Shown piece by piece: positions 50,455-62,500 of a stretch of DNA of 64,000 nucleotides. The stretch is from Macrostomum hystrix (Eukaryota > Platyhelminthes > Macrostomidae): the NCBI GenBank assembly GCA_950097015.1, contig CATNEN010000039.1:20763501-20827500 (forward strand), in the 5' to 3' direction. Made by a program: the position numbers and the translations under genes. Under the pieces are notes generated by a model, which worked only from the letters and a program-made list of their open reading frames with translations, did no database searches and was not told the origin of the DNA. Within the stretch, counting starts at the first letter, position 1, and every line of letters starts with the position of its first letter.

Positions 50455-50700
50455 GAGTACTTCGTCATTCAGTTCGTGGTTCAGAAGCAAGAATGCTATT
50501 CGGCCCGTTCGCTGCATGGTTCCTGGGCACACTCACTCAGGTGTGCACATCTGCACGTAATTTCTCATCGCCAGCTAGTGTACCTTTTCACCGAATTGAA
50601 GGTGGCTTCGAAGCGGGATCGAGCTCAGGACCTTGGTAGGAGAGTAGGAAATGAGAGATGGGGGTTTGGACGCATTAACCGCTCTGCCACCTACCCCCAA
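50455..50700 (-). mobile_element. Degenerate SINE, family A
   Basis: Shares CACTCACTCAGGTGTGCACA and GGATCGAGCTCAGGACCTTGG with the neighbouring full copy and ends GCTCTGCCACCTACCCCC. The head region carries an insertion of about 30 bp between the B-box and A-box regions. The preceding 49,911-50,454 shows nothing recognisable. Confidence 0.7.
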
Positions 50701-50825
50701 CACCTTTTAATTTTACCTTTCAGGAATATTGAAAATTTAGTAATGTAAGAAGGTTTTGTAGGTTTCAACTTTTTGGTTGGTCCATTTTTACATTTTGCCT
50801 AACACTTTTGCCCTACCGCTTAATA

Positions 50826-51197
50826 CTCGTAATAATGATAATAATAATTGCAGGAGGGCTGCTGGCAATGGCACATCATTGGTGACACTAGACCCGCAGC
50901 CAGCGAGAAGGCAGTTCTGTCCATTTCGCTGACTCCTGAGCACACACGCACACAGATACTGTACACAGGCATTCACTCACACAGGTGTGTACATCTGCTT
51001 TGACTTTATCATTGTCAGGCAGTGTATACATTTCACTGTGCCTTGGAGGTTGGCCCACAAGGGCGTAAATTGCACGACAAGCCCCCAAGCCTTCTCTCCG
51101 CGGCTGCGCCCCAAATGAATGTGGCCTCGCCGTGGAATCGAACTTAGGGACCTTGGTGCGAGAGGCAAACGCGATAACCGCTCTGCCACCGAGCCCC
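50826..51197 (-). mobile_element. tRNA-derived SINE, family A (near full length)
   Basis: Minus strand: GGCAGAGCGGTTATCGCGTT (A box), GTTCGATTCCACGGCGAGG (B box), the body GGGGCTTGTCGTGCAATTTA, and CCTCCTGCAATTATTATTAT at the 3' tail. It differs from the 35.2-kb copy by scattered substitutions. The segment 51,198-51,617 is AT-rich with nothing else seen. Confidence 0.85.
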
Positions 51198-51617
51198 TTT
51201 CCCCACCACTTTGTAGTTTTCCTTCATCAATTTGTTATTTTGATTGTAATTCAGTTCAGGGTAATTTCAGGCGAAATAGAATAAGAGTGAAAACATTTTT
51301 TATTTCTGTAGTTTTAACACATTGTTGTCAATGAAAATTGTTGAATTGCTATTTGATCTGTATTTCCATAATATATTTATTTCTTCGGATACTGTTTTCA
51401 GCAAAGTTTAAAAGTTTGTCTTCAACAAACTTACGCACAGCATTTTTGCCTTCTGAGTATAATAAAAAATTGGATAGCAAAAGTATAAATCAAAATTAAA
51501 ACTAAAATGTGAAGTTAAAATTTCTTGTATTTATTAAATAATTAAAGTGGGGCTATTTAAGCTCGTATAGAATTAAAAAAACTGGTCCCATATAAATAAT
51601 TTAAATTGCTCCAGTAA

Positions 51618-51652
51618 TTCAATAAATAAATAAATAAATAAATAAATCAATA

Positions 51653-51706
<54 letters not shown>
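51618..51706. repeat. Tetranucleotide microsatellite (AATA)n-(AATC)n
   Basis: Six AATA units followed by about 14 AATC units, a compound microsatellite. Confidence 0.95.
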
Positions 51707-51707
<1 letters not shown>

Positions 51708-51904
51708 AGGTTTTTAGTCGACATTCAAGTTAGTTACGTTAAAACAAAATATTTTACAGGGAATCGTTTAGATTAGAAAATTTGTAACTAAGCAAAGAAA
51801 ATGTTTTCATATTTGTTCTTCAAACAATCATTGTTTGACGATTGTACATAGCTGATCTAAATCTCATTGTTACTAATTGTGTCAAAGATTTTAACGGATT
51901 TAGT

Positions 51905-52015
51905 ATTATAGTAACATGAGGGCTATGGCACTGGCGCATCTTCTGGTCGACCCCTAAGCACACTGGGTTCGACCAGTCAAATGAGTGCGGCCTCACCGCG
52001 TTAACCTCTCGCCCC
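51905..52015 (-). mobile_element. Short SINE family A fragment
   Basis: GAGGGCTATGGCACTGGCGC at the tail side and GAGTGCGGCCTCACCGCGTT with GCCCC at the head side match family A with an internal deletion of about 200 bp. Confidence 0.5.
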
Positions 52016-52113
52016 AATCAGGATTTAAAATTAGTTAAATAACAAAGTACGGCTCGTACTCTCAAACATGAAGGACTCAGATTGCAGTTCAGGCCAACAC
52101 ACTGATTGACCTT

Positions 52114-55100
52114 CTAGAAGCGACGCTTTATTCCCAGATCCTCATAGTCTAACAGAGCATCCTCTTCAACGGAGACGTGCAAAATTTTCCTCTGCTGACT
52201 GATGGAAGCCGGCTTGAAGTTCTCGCCATTGCTGGATTGCCTCACTGCTTCTGTTGCCTCCACAACCTGCAGTGATTTGGTTTCCATGGCTGTGTACTCT
52301 TGCTGTTGACTGGGTGGTGTTTGCTACAGTGTGCGTGTGTGCCACTGGGTCAGATGAGACAGGGGAGAGATGAGACAGGGGAGAGATGGGACAGGGGAGA
52401 GATGAGACAGGGGAGAGATGAGACATGGGAGAGATGAGACAGGGGAGAGATGGGACAGGGGAGAGATGGGACAGGGGAGAGATGGGACAGGGGAGAGATG
52501 GGACAGGGGAGAGATGAGACAGGGAGAGATGGGACATGGGAGAGATGAGACAATGGAGAGATGAGACAGGGGAGAGATGAGACAGGGGAGAGATGAGACA
52601 GGGGAGAGATGAGACAGGGGAGAGATGAGACAGGGGAGAGATGAGACAGGGGAGAGATAAGACATGGGAGAGATGAGACAGGGGAGAGATGAGACATGGG
52701 AGAGATGAGACAGGGGAGAGATGAGACAGGGGAGAGATGAGACAGGGGAGAGATGAGACAGGGGAGAGATGAGACAGGGGAGAGATGAGACAGGGGAGAG
52801 ATGAGACAGGGGAGAGATGAGACGGGAGAGATGAGACAGGGGAGAGATGAGACAGGGGAGAGATAAGACATGGGAGAGATGAGACAGGGGAGAGATGAGA
52901 CAGGGGAGAGATGAGACATGGGAGAGATGAGACATGGGAGAGATGAGACATGGGAGAGATGAGACATGGGAGAGATGAGACAGGGGAGAGATGGGACAGG
53001 GGAGAGATGGGACAGGGAGAGATGAGACAGGGAGAGATGGGACAATGGAGAGATGAGACAATGGAGAGATGAGACAGGGGAGAGATGAGACAGGGGAGAG
53101 ATGAGACAGGGGAGAGATGAGACAGGGGAGAGATAAGACATGGGAGAGATGAGACAGGGGAGAGATGAGACATGGGAGAGATGAGACATGGGAGAGATGA
53201 GACAGGGGAGAGATGGGACATGGGAGAGATGAGACAGGGGAGAGATGAGACAGGGGGAGAGATGAGACGTGGGAGAGATGAGACAATGGAGAGATGAGAC
53301 GGGAGAGGTGAGACTGAAGAGGTAAGACAGGAGTGTGGTGTCTCACCCAATCGAAGATGGCGAAGGCTGCTGGGCTCTGCAGAGCCATCTCGCGTCTGTC
53401 GACGTCGCCCAGGAGTTGACGGCTTCGGGCGGCGATGCGCGGGTCGACCCGACTTGGATCGAAGCCGCCCTCGGTGGCCAACCTCTCGACGCCCTTCAGC
53501 AGCGCCTGACAGCGCTTCCATCTCTGTGGGATTTGACAGGATTTGGCGGAATTTAATTAGTTATTTATCCACTGTAGGGATCCATGGCACATGAGCTCAC
53601 CCTCGTTCGCTTCTCATAGTGACCAGTCAGCAACAGCAGCGCCTGCACAGCTCGGTGAACGGCCTCCACTGGTCTCTGGTAGGCCCGCAGTTCCAGCAGG
53701 GTCCTGCTTGTCATGCCCGGCTGCTTCAGCGGAAGCTTCACCTTCTTTAGCCGCTCATGATGCTCAATGAGATCGTCGGCCTCGGTTAGCTCTGGGCGCA
53801 CCGTGAGCATCTGGTTCTGGGTCAGGTGCTCTGATTTCACCTGCTGAACCAGCTGGCTGAGCCGAGCTACACTCTTGTACCGCTTGGATCGGGAAATCGC
53901 GGCGCGAAGTGCTGCATGAGGATTTGAGGGGCGATATCAGTTTGAGTTAAGACCTAAGATCCTAAACGGTATTGAATCCCACATCATAGTAAGATCCCAA
54001 ACTTTAGTAACAAACAAAACGATTGTAAGATCCCAAACGGTTGTGAGATCCCTAACGGTATTAAGATCCCAAACGGTTGTGACATCCCAAACGGTTGTGA
54101 GATCCCAAACGGTATTAAGATCCCAAACGGTTGTGACATCCCAAACGGTTGTGAGATCCCAAACGGTTGTGAGATCCCAAACGGTATTAAGATCCCAAAT
54201 GGTTGAGAGATTCCAAAATGAAAGTAGTATCCCATACTTTAGTAAGATCCCAAACGGTTGTGAGATCCCAAACGGTTGTTAGATCCCATAAGGTTGTGAG
54301 ATCCCAAACGGTTGTGAGATCCCAAACGGTTGTGAGATCCCAAACGGTATTACACTGTAAGATCCCAAATGGTTGAGAGATTGCAAAATGAAAGTAGTAT
54401 CCCATACTTTAGTAAGATCCCAAACGGTTGTGAGATCCCAAACGGTTGTGAGATCCCAAACGGTTGTGAGATCCCAAACGGTTGTGAGATCCCAAACGGT
54501 TGTGAGATCCCAAACGGTTGTGAGATCCCAAACGGTTGTGAGATCCCAAACGGTTGAGAGATTCCAAAATGAAAGAAGTATCCCATACTTTAGTAAGATC
54601 CCAAACGGTTGTGAGATCCCAAGCGCAGAGTTGGCCAAAGTTTCGAGAAATCCTCACCGTGTCGATGCTGCAGCGCCTGCAATGTCAGCTTGGCGTCAGA
54701 AATTTTTCGCACTTCGCGTTCCTTCAGCGTCACCTCCTGCGCAGCGGCCTCAGCGCCAGCGATCGCTTCGCCGATGCGGCCGACGTTACGAGGCTTGGCC
54801 AGCAGAGCCGAGTCAAGCTCAGCCAGGCGCAGCTTCAGCATCTCCCGCCTCGGTGACGCCTTCGGACCGGTGGTCGCTGACGACTTGCCATTGAAGCTGC
54901 GATCCTGGGTTTCGAATAGTTTTTGAAGCAAAAAAACTTAAAATTCAGAAACGAGGTGTTTAAAAATAGCTTGACCCCTGACACTCACTGCCGCATGACG
55001 TCGCGGAGACTTTCCGTCCGCTGTTCGGGAAGCCCTCAATGAAGGTAGCGTCTTCCGGGGCGAGTCGGCCGAAGCGGTCTTCTGCTTTGGCGCTTTCTGC

Positions 55101-58100
55101 TTCGTCTCGACTGCGGGGGCTGCATCTGACTGACCCTGCTCGGCTGCGGCTGGCTGTGGCTGACTGTCTTCAGCTGGGGCTGCCTCTGGCTGACTGTCTT
55201 CAGCTGGGGCTGCCTCTGGCTGACTGTCTTCAGCTGGGGCTGCCTGTGGCTGACTGTCTTCATCTGGAGCTGCCTCTGGCTGACCGTCCTCAGCTGGGGC
55301 TGCCTCTGGCTGACTGTCTTCAGCTGGGGCTGCCTCTGGCTGACTGTCTTCAGCTGGAGCTTCCTCTGGCTGATCGTCTTCGGCTGCGGCTGGCTCTGGC
55401 TGACTGTCTTCAGCTGGGGCTGCCTCTGGCTGACTGTCTTCAGCTGGGGCTGCCTCTGGCTGACTGTCTTCAGCTGGGGCTGACTCTGGCTGACTGTCTT
55501 CAGCTGGGGCTGACTCTGGCTGACTGTCTTCAGCTGGGGCTGACTCTGGCTGACTGTCTTCATCTGTAGCTGGCTCTGGCTGACTGTCTTCAGCTGGGGC
55601 TGACTCTGGCTGACTGTCTTCATCTGTAGCTGGCTCTGGCTGACTGTCTTCAGCTGGGGCTGGCTCTGGCTGACTGTCTTCAGCTGGGGCTGACTCTGGC
55701 TGACTGTCTTCATCTGTAGCTGGCTCTGGCTGACTGTCTTCAGCTGGGGCTGCCTCTGGCTGACTGTCTTCGGCTGGAGCTTCCTCTGGCTGACTGTCTT
55801 CAGCTGGGGCTGCCTCTGGCTGACTGTCTTCAGCTGGAGCTTCCTCTGGCTGACTGTCTTCAGCTGGAGCTTCCTCTGGCTGATCGTCCTCGGCTGCGGC
55901 TGGCTCTGGCTGACTGTCTTCAGCTGGGGCTGCCTCTGGCTGACTGTCTTCGGCTGGAGCTTCCTCTGGCTGACTGTCTTCAGCTGGGGCTGCCTCTGGC
56001 TGACTGTCTTCAGCTGGAGCTTCCTCTGGCTGACTGTCTTCAGCTGGAGCTTCCTCTGGCTGATCGTCCTCGGCTGCGGCTGGCTCTGGCTGACTTTCTG
56101 CAGCTGGGGCTGCCTCTGGCTGACTGTCTTCGGCTGGAGCTGGCTCTGGCTGACTGTCTTCAGCTGGAGCTGCCTCTGGCTGACTGTCTTCAGCTGTAGC
56201 TGGCTCTGGCTGACTGTCTTCAGCTGGGGCTGCCTCTGGCTGACCGTCTTCAGTTGAAGCTGGCTCTGGCTGACTGTCTTCAGCTGGAGCTTCCTCTGGC
56301 TGACTTTCTTCAGCTGGGGCTGGCTCTGGCTGACCGTCTTCAGCTGGAGCTTCCTCTGGCTGACTGTCTTCAGCTGGGGCTGCCTCTGGCTGACTGTCTT
56401 CAGCTGGAGCTTCCTCTGGCTGACTGTCTTCAGCTGGAGCTTCCTCTGGCTGACTGTCTTCAGCTGGGGCTGCCTCTGGCTGACTTTCTTCAGCTGGGGC
56501 TGGCTCTGGCTGACTGTCTTCAGCTGGGGCTGGCTCTGGCTGACTGTCTTCAGCTGGGGCTGGCTCTGGCTGACTGTCTTCAGCTGGGGCTGCCTCTGGC
56601 TGACTTTCTTCAGCTGGGGCTGGCTCTGGCTGACTGTCTTCAGCTGGAGCTTCCTCTGGCTGACTGTCTTCAGCTGGGGCTGCCTCTGGCTGACTGTCTT
56701 CAGCTGGAGCTTCCTCTGGCTGACTGTCTTCAGCTGGGGCTGCCTCTGGCTGACTTTCTTCAGCTGGGGCTGGCTCTGGCTGACTGTCTTCAGCTGGGGC
56801 TGCCTCTGGCTGACTGTCTTCATCTGTAGCTGGCTCTGTCTGACTGTCTTCAGCTGGGGCTGCCTCTGGCTGACTGTCTTCGGCTGGAGCTTCCTCTTGC
56901 TGACTATCTTCAGCTGGAGCTTCCTCTGGCTGATTATATTCGAATTGATGAAGCAGTTCGACGACCTGCTTCATCAGATTTTCTTCAGCTGGGGCTGCCT
57001 CTGGCTGACTTTCTTCAGCTGGGGCTGCCTCTGGCTGACTTTCTTCAGCTGGGGCTGCCTCTGGCTGACTGTCTTCAGCTGGGACTGCCTCTGGCTGATC
57101 GTCTTCGACTGCTGGAGCTGCCTCTGGTTGGTCTTCCTCGGCAGGGGCTGCCTCGGGTTGTTCGTCCTCGGCTGGGGCAGCCTCCGGTTGGTCGTCCTCG
57201 GCAAGGGCTGCCTCGGTTTGGTCTTCATCAGCAAGGGCTGCCTCAGATTCGTCGTCCACGGCAGGGGCTGCCTCCGGTTGCTCGTCCTCGGCAAGGGCTG
57301 CCTCGGTTTGGTCTTCATTAGCTGGGGCTGCCTCGGGTTGGTCGTCTTCGGCTGGGGCTGCCTCAGGTTGGTCGTCGTCAGCTTGGGCTACCTCGGTTTT
57401 GTCTTTATCAGAAGGGGCTGCCTGGGGCTGGTCGTCGTCAGCAGGGGCTGTCTCCGGTTGGTCGTTCTCGGCAGGGGCTGTCTCCGATTGGTCGTCCTCG
57501 GCAGGGGCTGTCTCCGGTTGGTCGTCCTCGGCAGGGGCTGCCTCGGTTTGGTCTTCTTTAGCTGGGGCTGCCTCGGTTTGATCTTCATCAGCTAGGGCTG
57601 CATCGGTTTGGTGTTCGTCAGCAGGGACTGTCTCCGGTTGGTCGTCCTCGGCAAGGGCTGCCTCGGTTTGGTCTTCATTAGCTGGGGCTGCCTCGGGTTG
57701 GTCGTCTTCGGCTGGGGCTGCCTCGGTTTTGTCTTTATCAGAAGGGGCTGCCTGGGGCTGGTCGTCGTCAGCAGGGGCTGTCTCCGGTTGGTCGTTCTCG
57801 GCAGGGGCTGTCTCCGGTTGGTCGTCCTCGGCAGGGGCTGTCTCCGGTTGGTCGTCCTCGGCAGGGGCTGCCTCGGTTTGGTCTTCTTTAGCTGGGGCTG
57901 CCTCGGTTTGATCTTCATCAGCTAGGGCTGCATCGGTTTGGTGTTCGTCAGCAGGGACTGTCTCCGGTTGGTCGTCCTCGGCAAGGGCTGCCTCGGTTTG
58001 GTCTTCATCAGCTGGGGCTGCCTCGGGTTGGTCGTCTTCGGCTGGGGCTGCCTCAGGTTGGTCGTCGTCAGCTTGGGCTGCCTCGGGTTGGTCGTCCTCG

Positions 58101-58458
58101 GCTGGGACTGCCTCGGTTTGGTCGTCGTCGACTGCGGCTGCTGTGTCAGGCTGATTTTTCGGCTCTTCTGTTGTTACCGATTGAGCATCATCAGCATCGT
58201 TGTCTTGGCTGTCAGGTGAGTTCTTCCCATCACTGTCCTCATCATTGACTGATTGAGAGATTTTTGGTTGGTCAGTTGGCTGTACATCTGACTGGGGCTC
58301 CTTGGCGAACTGATCTTGCGCTGCGGCTTCGGGCGCATTCTGAATGCACAAAAAGTTATGAATTTTTTTACAAAAAAGTCAGTGAATATAAAATTGACTG
58401 ACCAACTCAATCTTACCCGTGGCGATTCAATAGCTTCCGCGGACGGTCCCTCGGTCAT
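52114..58458 (-). CDS. Acidic-repeat protein with dynein-stalk-like C-terminal module
   Basis: Six exons, 58417-58458, 54989-58339, 54658-54904, 53601-53911, 53347-53523 and 52114-52266, join in phase and encode 1,426 residues. Exon 2 (1,117 codons) is mostly a ten-residue repeat of the type DSQPEAAPAE, strongly acidic and disordered, broken once by LMKQVVELLHQFEYNQ. It ends in a basic segment (SPRKTLPSLRASRTADGK). Exons 3-6 give helical sequence, then LLELRAYQRPVEAVHRAVQA with HYEKRTRRWKRCQALL, RVDPRIAARSRQLL and SPAAFAIFDWV. This order (KxxPxxV, later W, then S-Aa-WV) matches the dynein heavy chain stalk/microtubule-binding region (Pfam MT). No AAA motor parts are present. The adjacent upstream gene carries the same four exons at identical phases. 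Expected: a microtubule-associated structural protein; this is inference. Confidence 0.85.
52350..53330. repeat. 16-bp minisatellite, third array of the same family
   Basis: About 61 units of AGATGAGACAGGGGAG, with AGATGGGACAGGGGAG and CATGGG variants, in the last intron of the acidic-repeat gene. The reverse complement is the unit filling intron 2 of the TNF-type gene. Relative to transcription the two arrays are opposite. Confidence 0.95.
53960..54635. repeat. 18-bp minisatellite in intron, with higher-order pattern
   Basis: About 37 units of GATCCCAAACGGTTGTGA. Longer blocks containing TTGAGAGATTCCAAAATGAA and CCCATACTTTAGTAA recur near 54,205, 54,380 and 54,560, roughly every 175-180 bp. 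The array thus has a higher-order period of about ten units. Confidence 0.9.
55140..58130 (-). repeat. Coding 30-bp tandem repeat in acidic-repeat gene
   Basis: About 95-100 units coding DSQPEAAPAE and relatives. The 5' part (57,100-58,130) is more divergent (DDQPE, DEDQTEAAL) and contains a roughly 310-320-bp duplication, visible as the repeated orders at 57,300-57,610 and 57,650-57,930. The 3' part is more uniform. Antisense open frames across it are shadows. Confidence 0.9.
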
Positions 58459-59599
58459 TTTGGTTCCTGCTTCTCTTGGTTTGATTGAGTTTGTGTGTTT
58501 GAACGATGGATAAATTAATTTTTACCAAAGTTTTCTCACACCAGACTGTCGAAAATATATGGCCCGAACAATTTCGTAGCACAATCAGCAAATTTATCGC
58601 GAGTAATTAAGCCTTATCTGAGCTCGCTATGACAACGGCGAGTAGGCCTCCCCATTTTCGCCTATGCCGCTTGAGAAATCCTTCAGTTGGACTTTCTCCC
58701 GGCGGCCCAGCCAGTATCTAGAACTGAAAGAGTGATTACAGAACACATTTTTGCGACGCTCGCTTCTAAATAGCAAGCAGAAACTGCTGCACCCAGTTGC
58801 CATGGCAACGGCTAACTTGCTTGAGTTCGCGGCCCAGGCAGTGACAAGTGTAATGCGCGCTAGCTCTTGCCCACTACATACTTTTGTAAGCTATTATCAA
58901 TTTCAAAGCATAATCTGCACTGACTGGTCTCTGTGCACAAATGAACTAGTCGAGGTTGGTCTATGCCACGAAATGAATTCTTAGCCAGGTTAATTGACCA
59001 CGATCAGCAACTGTCTATAGCACGCTTGGCTAGCAATTCAAGCTAGTTGGTTCGGTTAGAAATTACAACAAATATTAACTATTAGCAACTGTCATTGTGA
59101 CGATCTAGTTCGCTAACGCTTATGTAGAAAGTTTTATTAAGCCTTTTTAAGGACCAAATCTAAGGACGGCACAGCGGCGCCTAGAATATACTACGAGCGT
59201 AAATGCTGCGTACGGCTTTTCAGTCCATGGACTGGGACGCCACACCCACAATACAAATACTAATACAAATTCTTCCGTTTAAGCTACGAGTCGAACACAA
59301 GACCTTCAATTTGTGAGTTTAACCACGCTACAATCCCGAGTGTTAACCCTTCGGTATATTAAACGTTTAGGAAATTTAACAAATGATTATAAAAAATTAT
59401 TTTCGTAAATGGAAGAATGTCAATGACGCAATCTAAGTGGTCTCATTTATCTCTCTCATTATTTAATGCTTCTACACCATTGCGTATAAAAAATTAAACG
59501 TAAAAATGTCCTTTAGCTAATGGAAGTACATAACTCTACGACAATAACTTGATGGACTCAATCTACTGTCTAAAAAAGGTTACATAAACTGCTTCGGCT
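58459..59599. other. Spacer between the two stalk-module genes
   Basis: Holds the 5' flank of the acidic-repeat gene, with CCATGGCAACGG near 58,800 resembling an RFX/X-box half-site, and the 3' flank of the upstream paralog. No further gene is supported. Confidence 0.4.
59165..59340 (-). mobile_element. Decayed SINE, family B
   Basis: AGTCCATGGACTGGGACGCC, AGCTACGAGTCGAACACAAG and CCTTCAATTTGTGAGTTTAA correspond to the body, B-box and anticodon-side regions of the 40.3-kb copy, with deletions between them. Confidence 0.6.
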
Positions 59600-62500
59600 T
59601 CATCTCTTCTTCTTGGCATAGCCGGTGTTCCTGGTGCCGCTGCTCAACCCGGAGCTGGTTGCAGACAAGCCGCTGACACTGCCGGACTCGCTGTCCGATT
59701 TGTACTTGGCGTCTTCGGCTGGAGAAACGCCGAGAATTTTAGCCTGCTGTCTCAGATCGGCCGGCTTGAACTCGTCCTTCGGGGTGACTCGCTGGATTGC
59801 GGCAACGGTTCTCACGCCCTGCGGAAGACGACAGTCGTGACGGTTTAGTGAATGGGAGAAAAAATTATTGCGATTCGAAGCTGTAAAAACCACGGGGGTA
59901 TTTCAAATAAATGGCCGATTTTCATGAAATTCCACCTTATGCAAAAAAGTTCCACCGATAATGAGCTAACTTTTTAAAAGTCCGAAGTCAGCATCGTCGA
60001 GGTATTCAGCGATACCCTGGTGACAAGGACAGCTAACATGGCTCTGTCTTAACCTCTATGGTTAAGACAGAGCTTTTACATCAGTTCTGGTTTTCATTGT
60101 CGTCAGGGACCATAGCACGTACTTAATGTAGCTCAGCCTTCAAAGCCTTCTTCGCCCTTTGAGTACTCACCCATTCGTAGAAACCAGAGGCGGCCGCGCT
60201 TCTTCGCTGAACCTCGTCGGAGTTGATGCCTTCCAGTATCTGCTTGCTTCTGGCGGCGATGCGCGGGTCGACGCGGCCGAGGTCCAGGTTGTCCATGTCG
60301 CGCAGGATTTCTCGCAGCAACGGCTGGCAGCGCTTCCATTTCTGCCAATAAAATTTTTTTTGTGCCGATCTAATTTGTATGCACTTTGTGGCTACTCTCG
60401 TATTGTGATGGCGAGAGTACGTTTCACAGACAATTCTTAGCCCGTTCGACACTATAGACCCGAATGCTACATCTTGAGATACATGGTACAAGATACATGG
60501 GCCTCGGATTGGTTAAACAAGACTTGCGTCCAAAACGAGCCTTTGCCCCAGAGGACTAACCCGGGTTCGTTTCTCATAGTGCCCCAGCAGCAGCAGCACA
60601 GCTTGTACTGTACTGTGCACAGCGTCCTGTGGTCGCGAATATCGCCGAAGCTCCGTTAGGCTGCGCGAATTCACGCCCAGTCGATGGCGCGGCTGTCTGG
60701 CTCGGCGACCTTCGCGCCAGATCAGCTGACGCGCTATCGTTGCCTCCTTGGCCACCAGCTGCGCAGCCGCTGCGGTGTTTAATGACGCGGAAGATGACAG
60801 CGCAGTTAGGCCGAGGTCATCCAGCTCAGTCAGCAGATACCGGAGCCGTTTAACGTCCGAGAGCTCTAAGGCGCGTCGCAAATCTTGGATTCAGAAGAAT
60901 TGATACAAAAATAGTTTACAATTCAAGTCCGCTTTCGTTTTTTTCGTTCAACTGACGTATTTTCTAGCTCTTACGTTCGTAATTCTAGCGGTAAGGTGAC
61001 CAGAATAGAAAGTACAAAGTAAAACTGCTACGATATAGATCTCTACTGTCTCTAGTAGTATGAAAAGGCAATTAATCAATATCTAATTTTATACTCACCG
61101 GCTTTAAGATCGATTGCAGCCAATAGTAAGCAGGCCCGGCCAGCTAATTTTCTCGCAATTATTGGCTCCAACTTCGCGAGACACTTCTCAATCTCCGGGG
61201 CGTCCATGGCCGCCATCGCCGCTTCGAGTTGCCCGCATGCCACAACTTCATTTGCAGCCATTGCGGAGGCAAATGCATCCTCGTCGTCCTCGTCATCGTT
61301 CTCAATCCACCACAAACGCCAGCGCCGACATCGTTGTTGCTCCTGCAGTCGTACGGCTTCGTGACGACGCTGCCTCTTCGCTAGGCGCCATGACACCTCA
61401 TCCAAGGCACCGCCATCGCTCATGTCGGACTCAAATCCCGGAGAGCTAAACACCCTGACCGGGTGGCAGCGAATCGTGCTCCAAATATTGACATTATCAC
61501 CCTCGCTTTTGATTGGTCGCAGCAATTTCAGCAGATAGTTACCGGGTAAGCGAAATCGGCACACGACTGAGCTGCCGTCCTCGGTCATCGTCGCCACCGC
61601 GCCCTCGGCGGCTATGAGAAAAGTATCGCTCTCACTTTCACCGTCTCGCCGTCGATCCAGCCGACTAGGACGCCAGGCAACACGCAGCAGTTCCGCTCGT
61701 TGAATCCTCTCTTCTGTGCCGATGGGCACCGACAGCTCTGCCGACGTTGTCGATTTAAACGGCTCGCCGGACTCAAAATCCGACGCAGACGTAGATTCCA
61801 TCAGTTTCTGCCAGTCAGGCTGCGGCTGATGCCTCCACGCGGCTCCATCAGCATCAGCGGCGCCGCAGTCGGCGAGCACCAGAAACTGGCACACCGGACG
61901 GTTGCGCAACAAAAGCACCAATGCAAATCGACCTCCGCCGACTGAAGCGAAAAAATGCACACCTCGCCGGCTCACATAGGCTGTTGCAGGTGGAGCCAGA
62001 CGGTCATCTTGCTGATAGACCCGGCAAGTGACACGTCGGCGATCAGCTGGATTGTCGTTCAGATGCGTCAAAGCAAGCGCTGTCTCGCCGTCTGGGGCGC
62101 ACAGCTCGCCGCCGGCAATGTCGCAGCCCAACTGCAGACGGCTGCTCCCACCGGCATCGTCGGAGACGTCGTGCCGCGGCTGGGGCGGACCGAACTCGAA
62201 GAGCTCTCCAGACGGATATCCGCTCCCGTCCCTGGAGCCGTCGCCGCCGCAGCCGCGTGGACAGTGCAACGCATAGCCTACGCAGCAGTCGTTATAGCGG
62301 AAGGAATCGTCTTCTGTTAGCAGCCGGATCTCTAGGTAGAACTTTCCCGGGCAGGGTGGGTCGACTTTAAACTTCAGCACCCCATCTCGGTCGGTACGGA
62401 CTGGCCGGCTGACGGAGGAGACGCTTGGCTGTCGGCCTGTGGTCGACGACAAGCACCGAAGAATACCAACGTACCTGCACGGTAGCAGCTGGCGCTGCTG

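Noticed and set aside
52324-53521. Frames of 279-451 codons rich in [13 protein letters not shown]
   Set aside because: A 16-bp satellite read through in all three frames. The flanking parts are real exons of the acidic-repeat gene but splice around the array.
55036-57925. Antisense and alternate-frame open frames of up to 595 codons across the acidic-repeat exon
   Set aside because: Shadows of the coding 30-bp repeat; only the 54,989-58,339 frame joins the flanking exons in phase.
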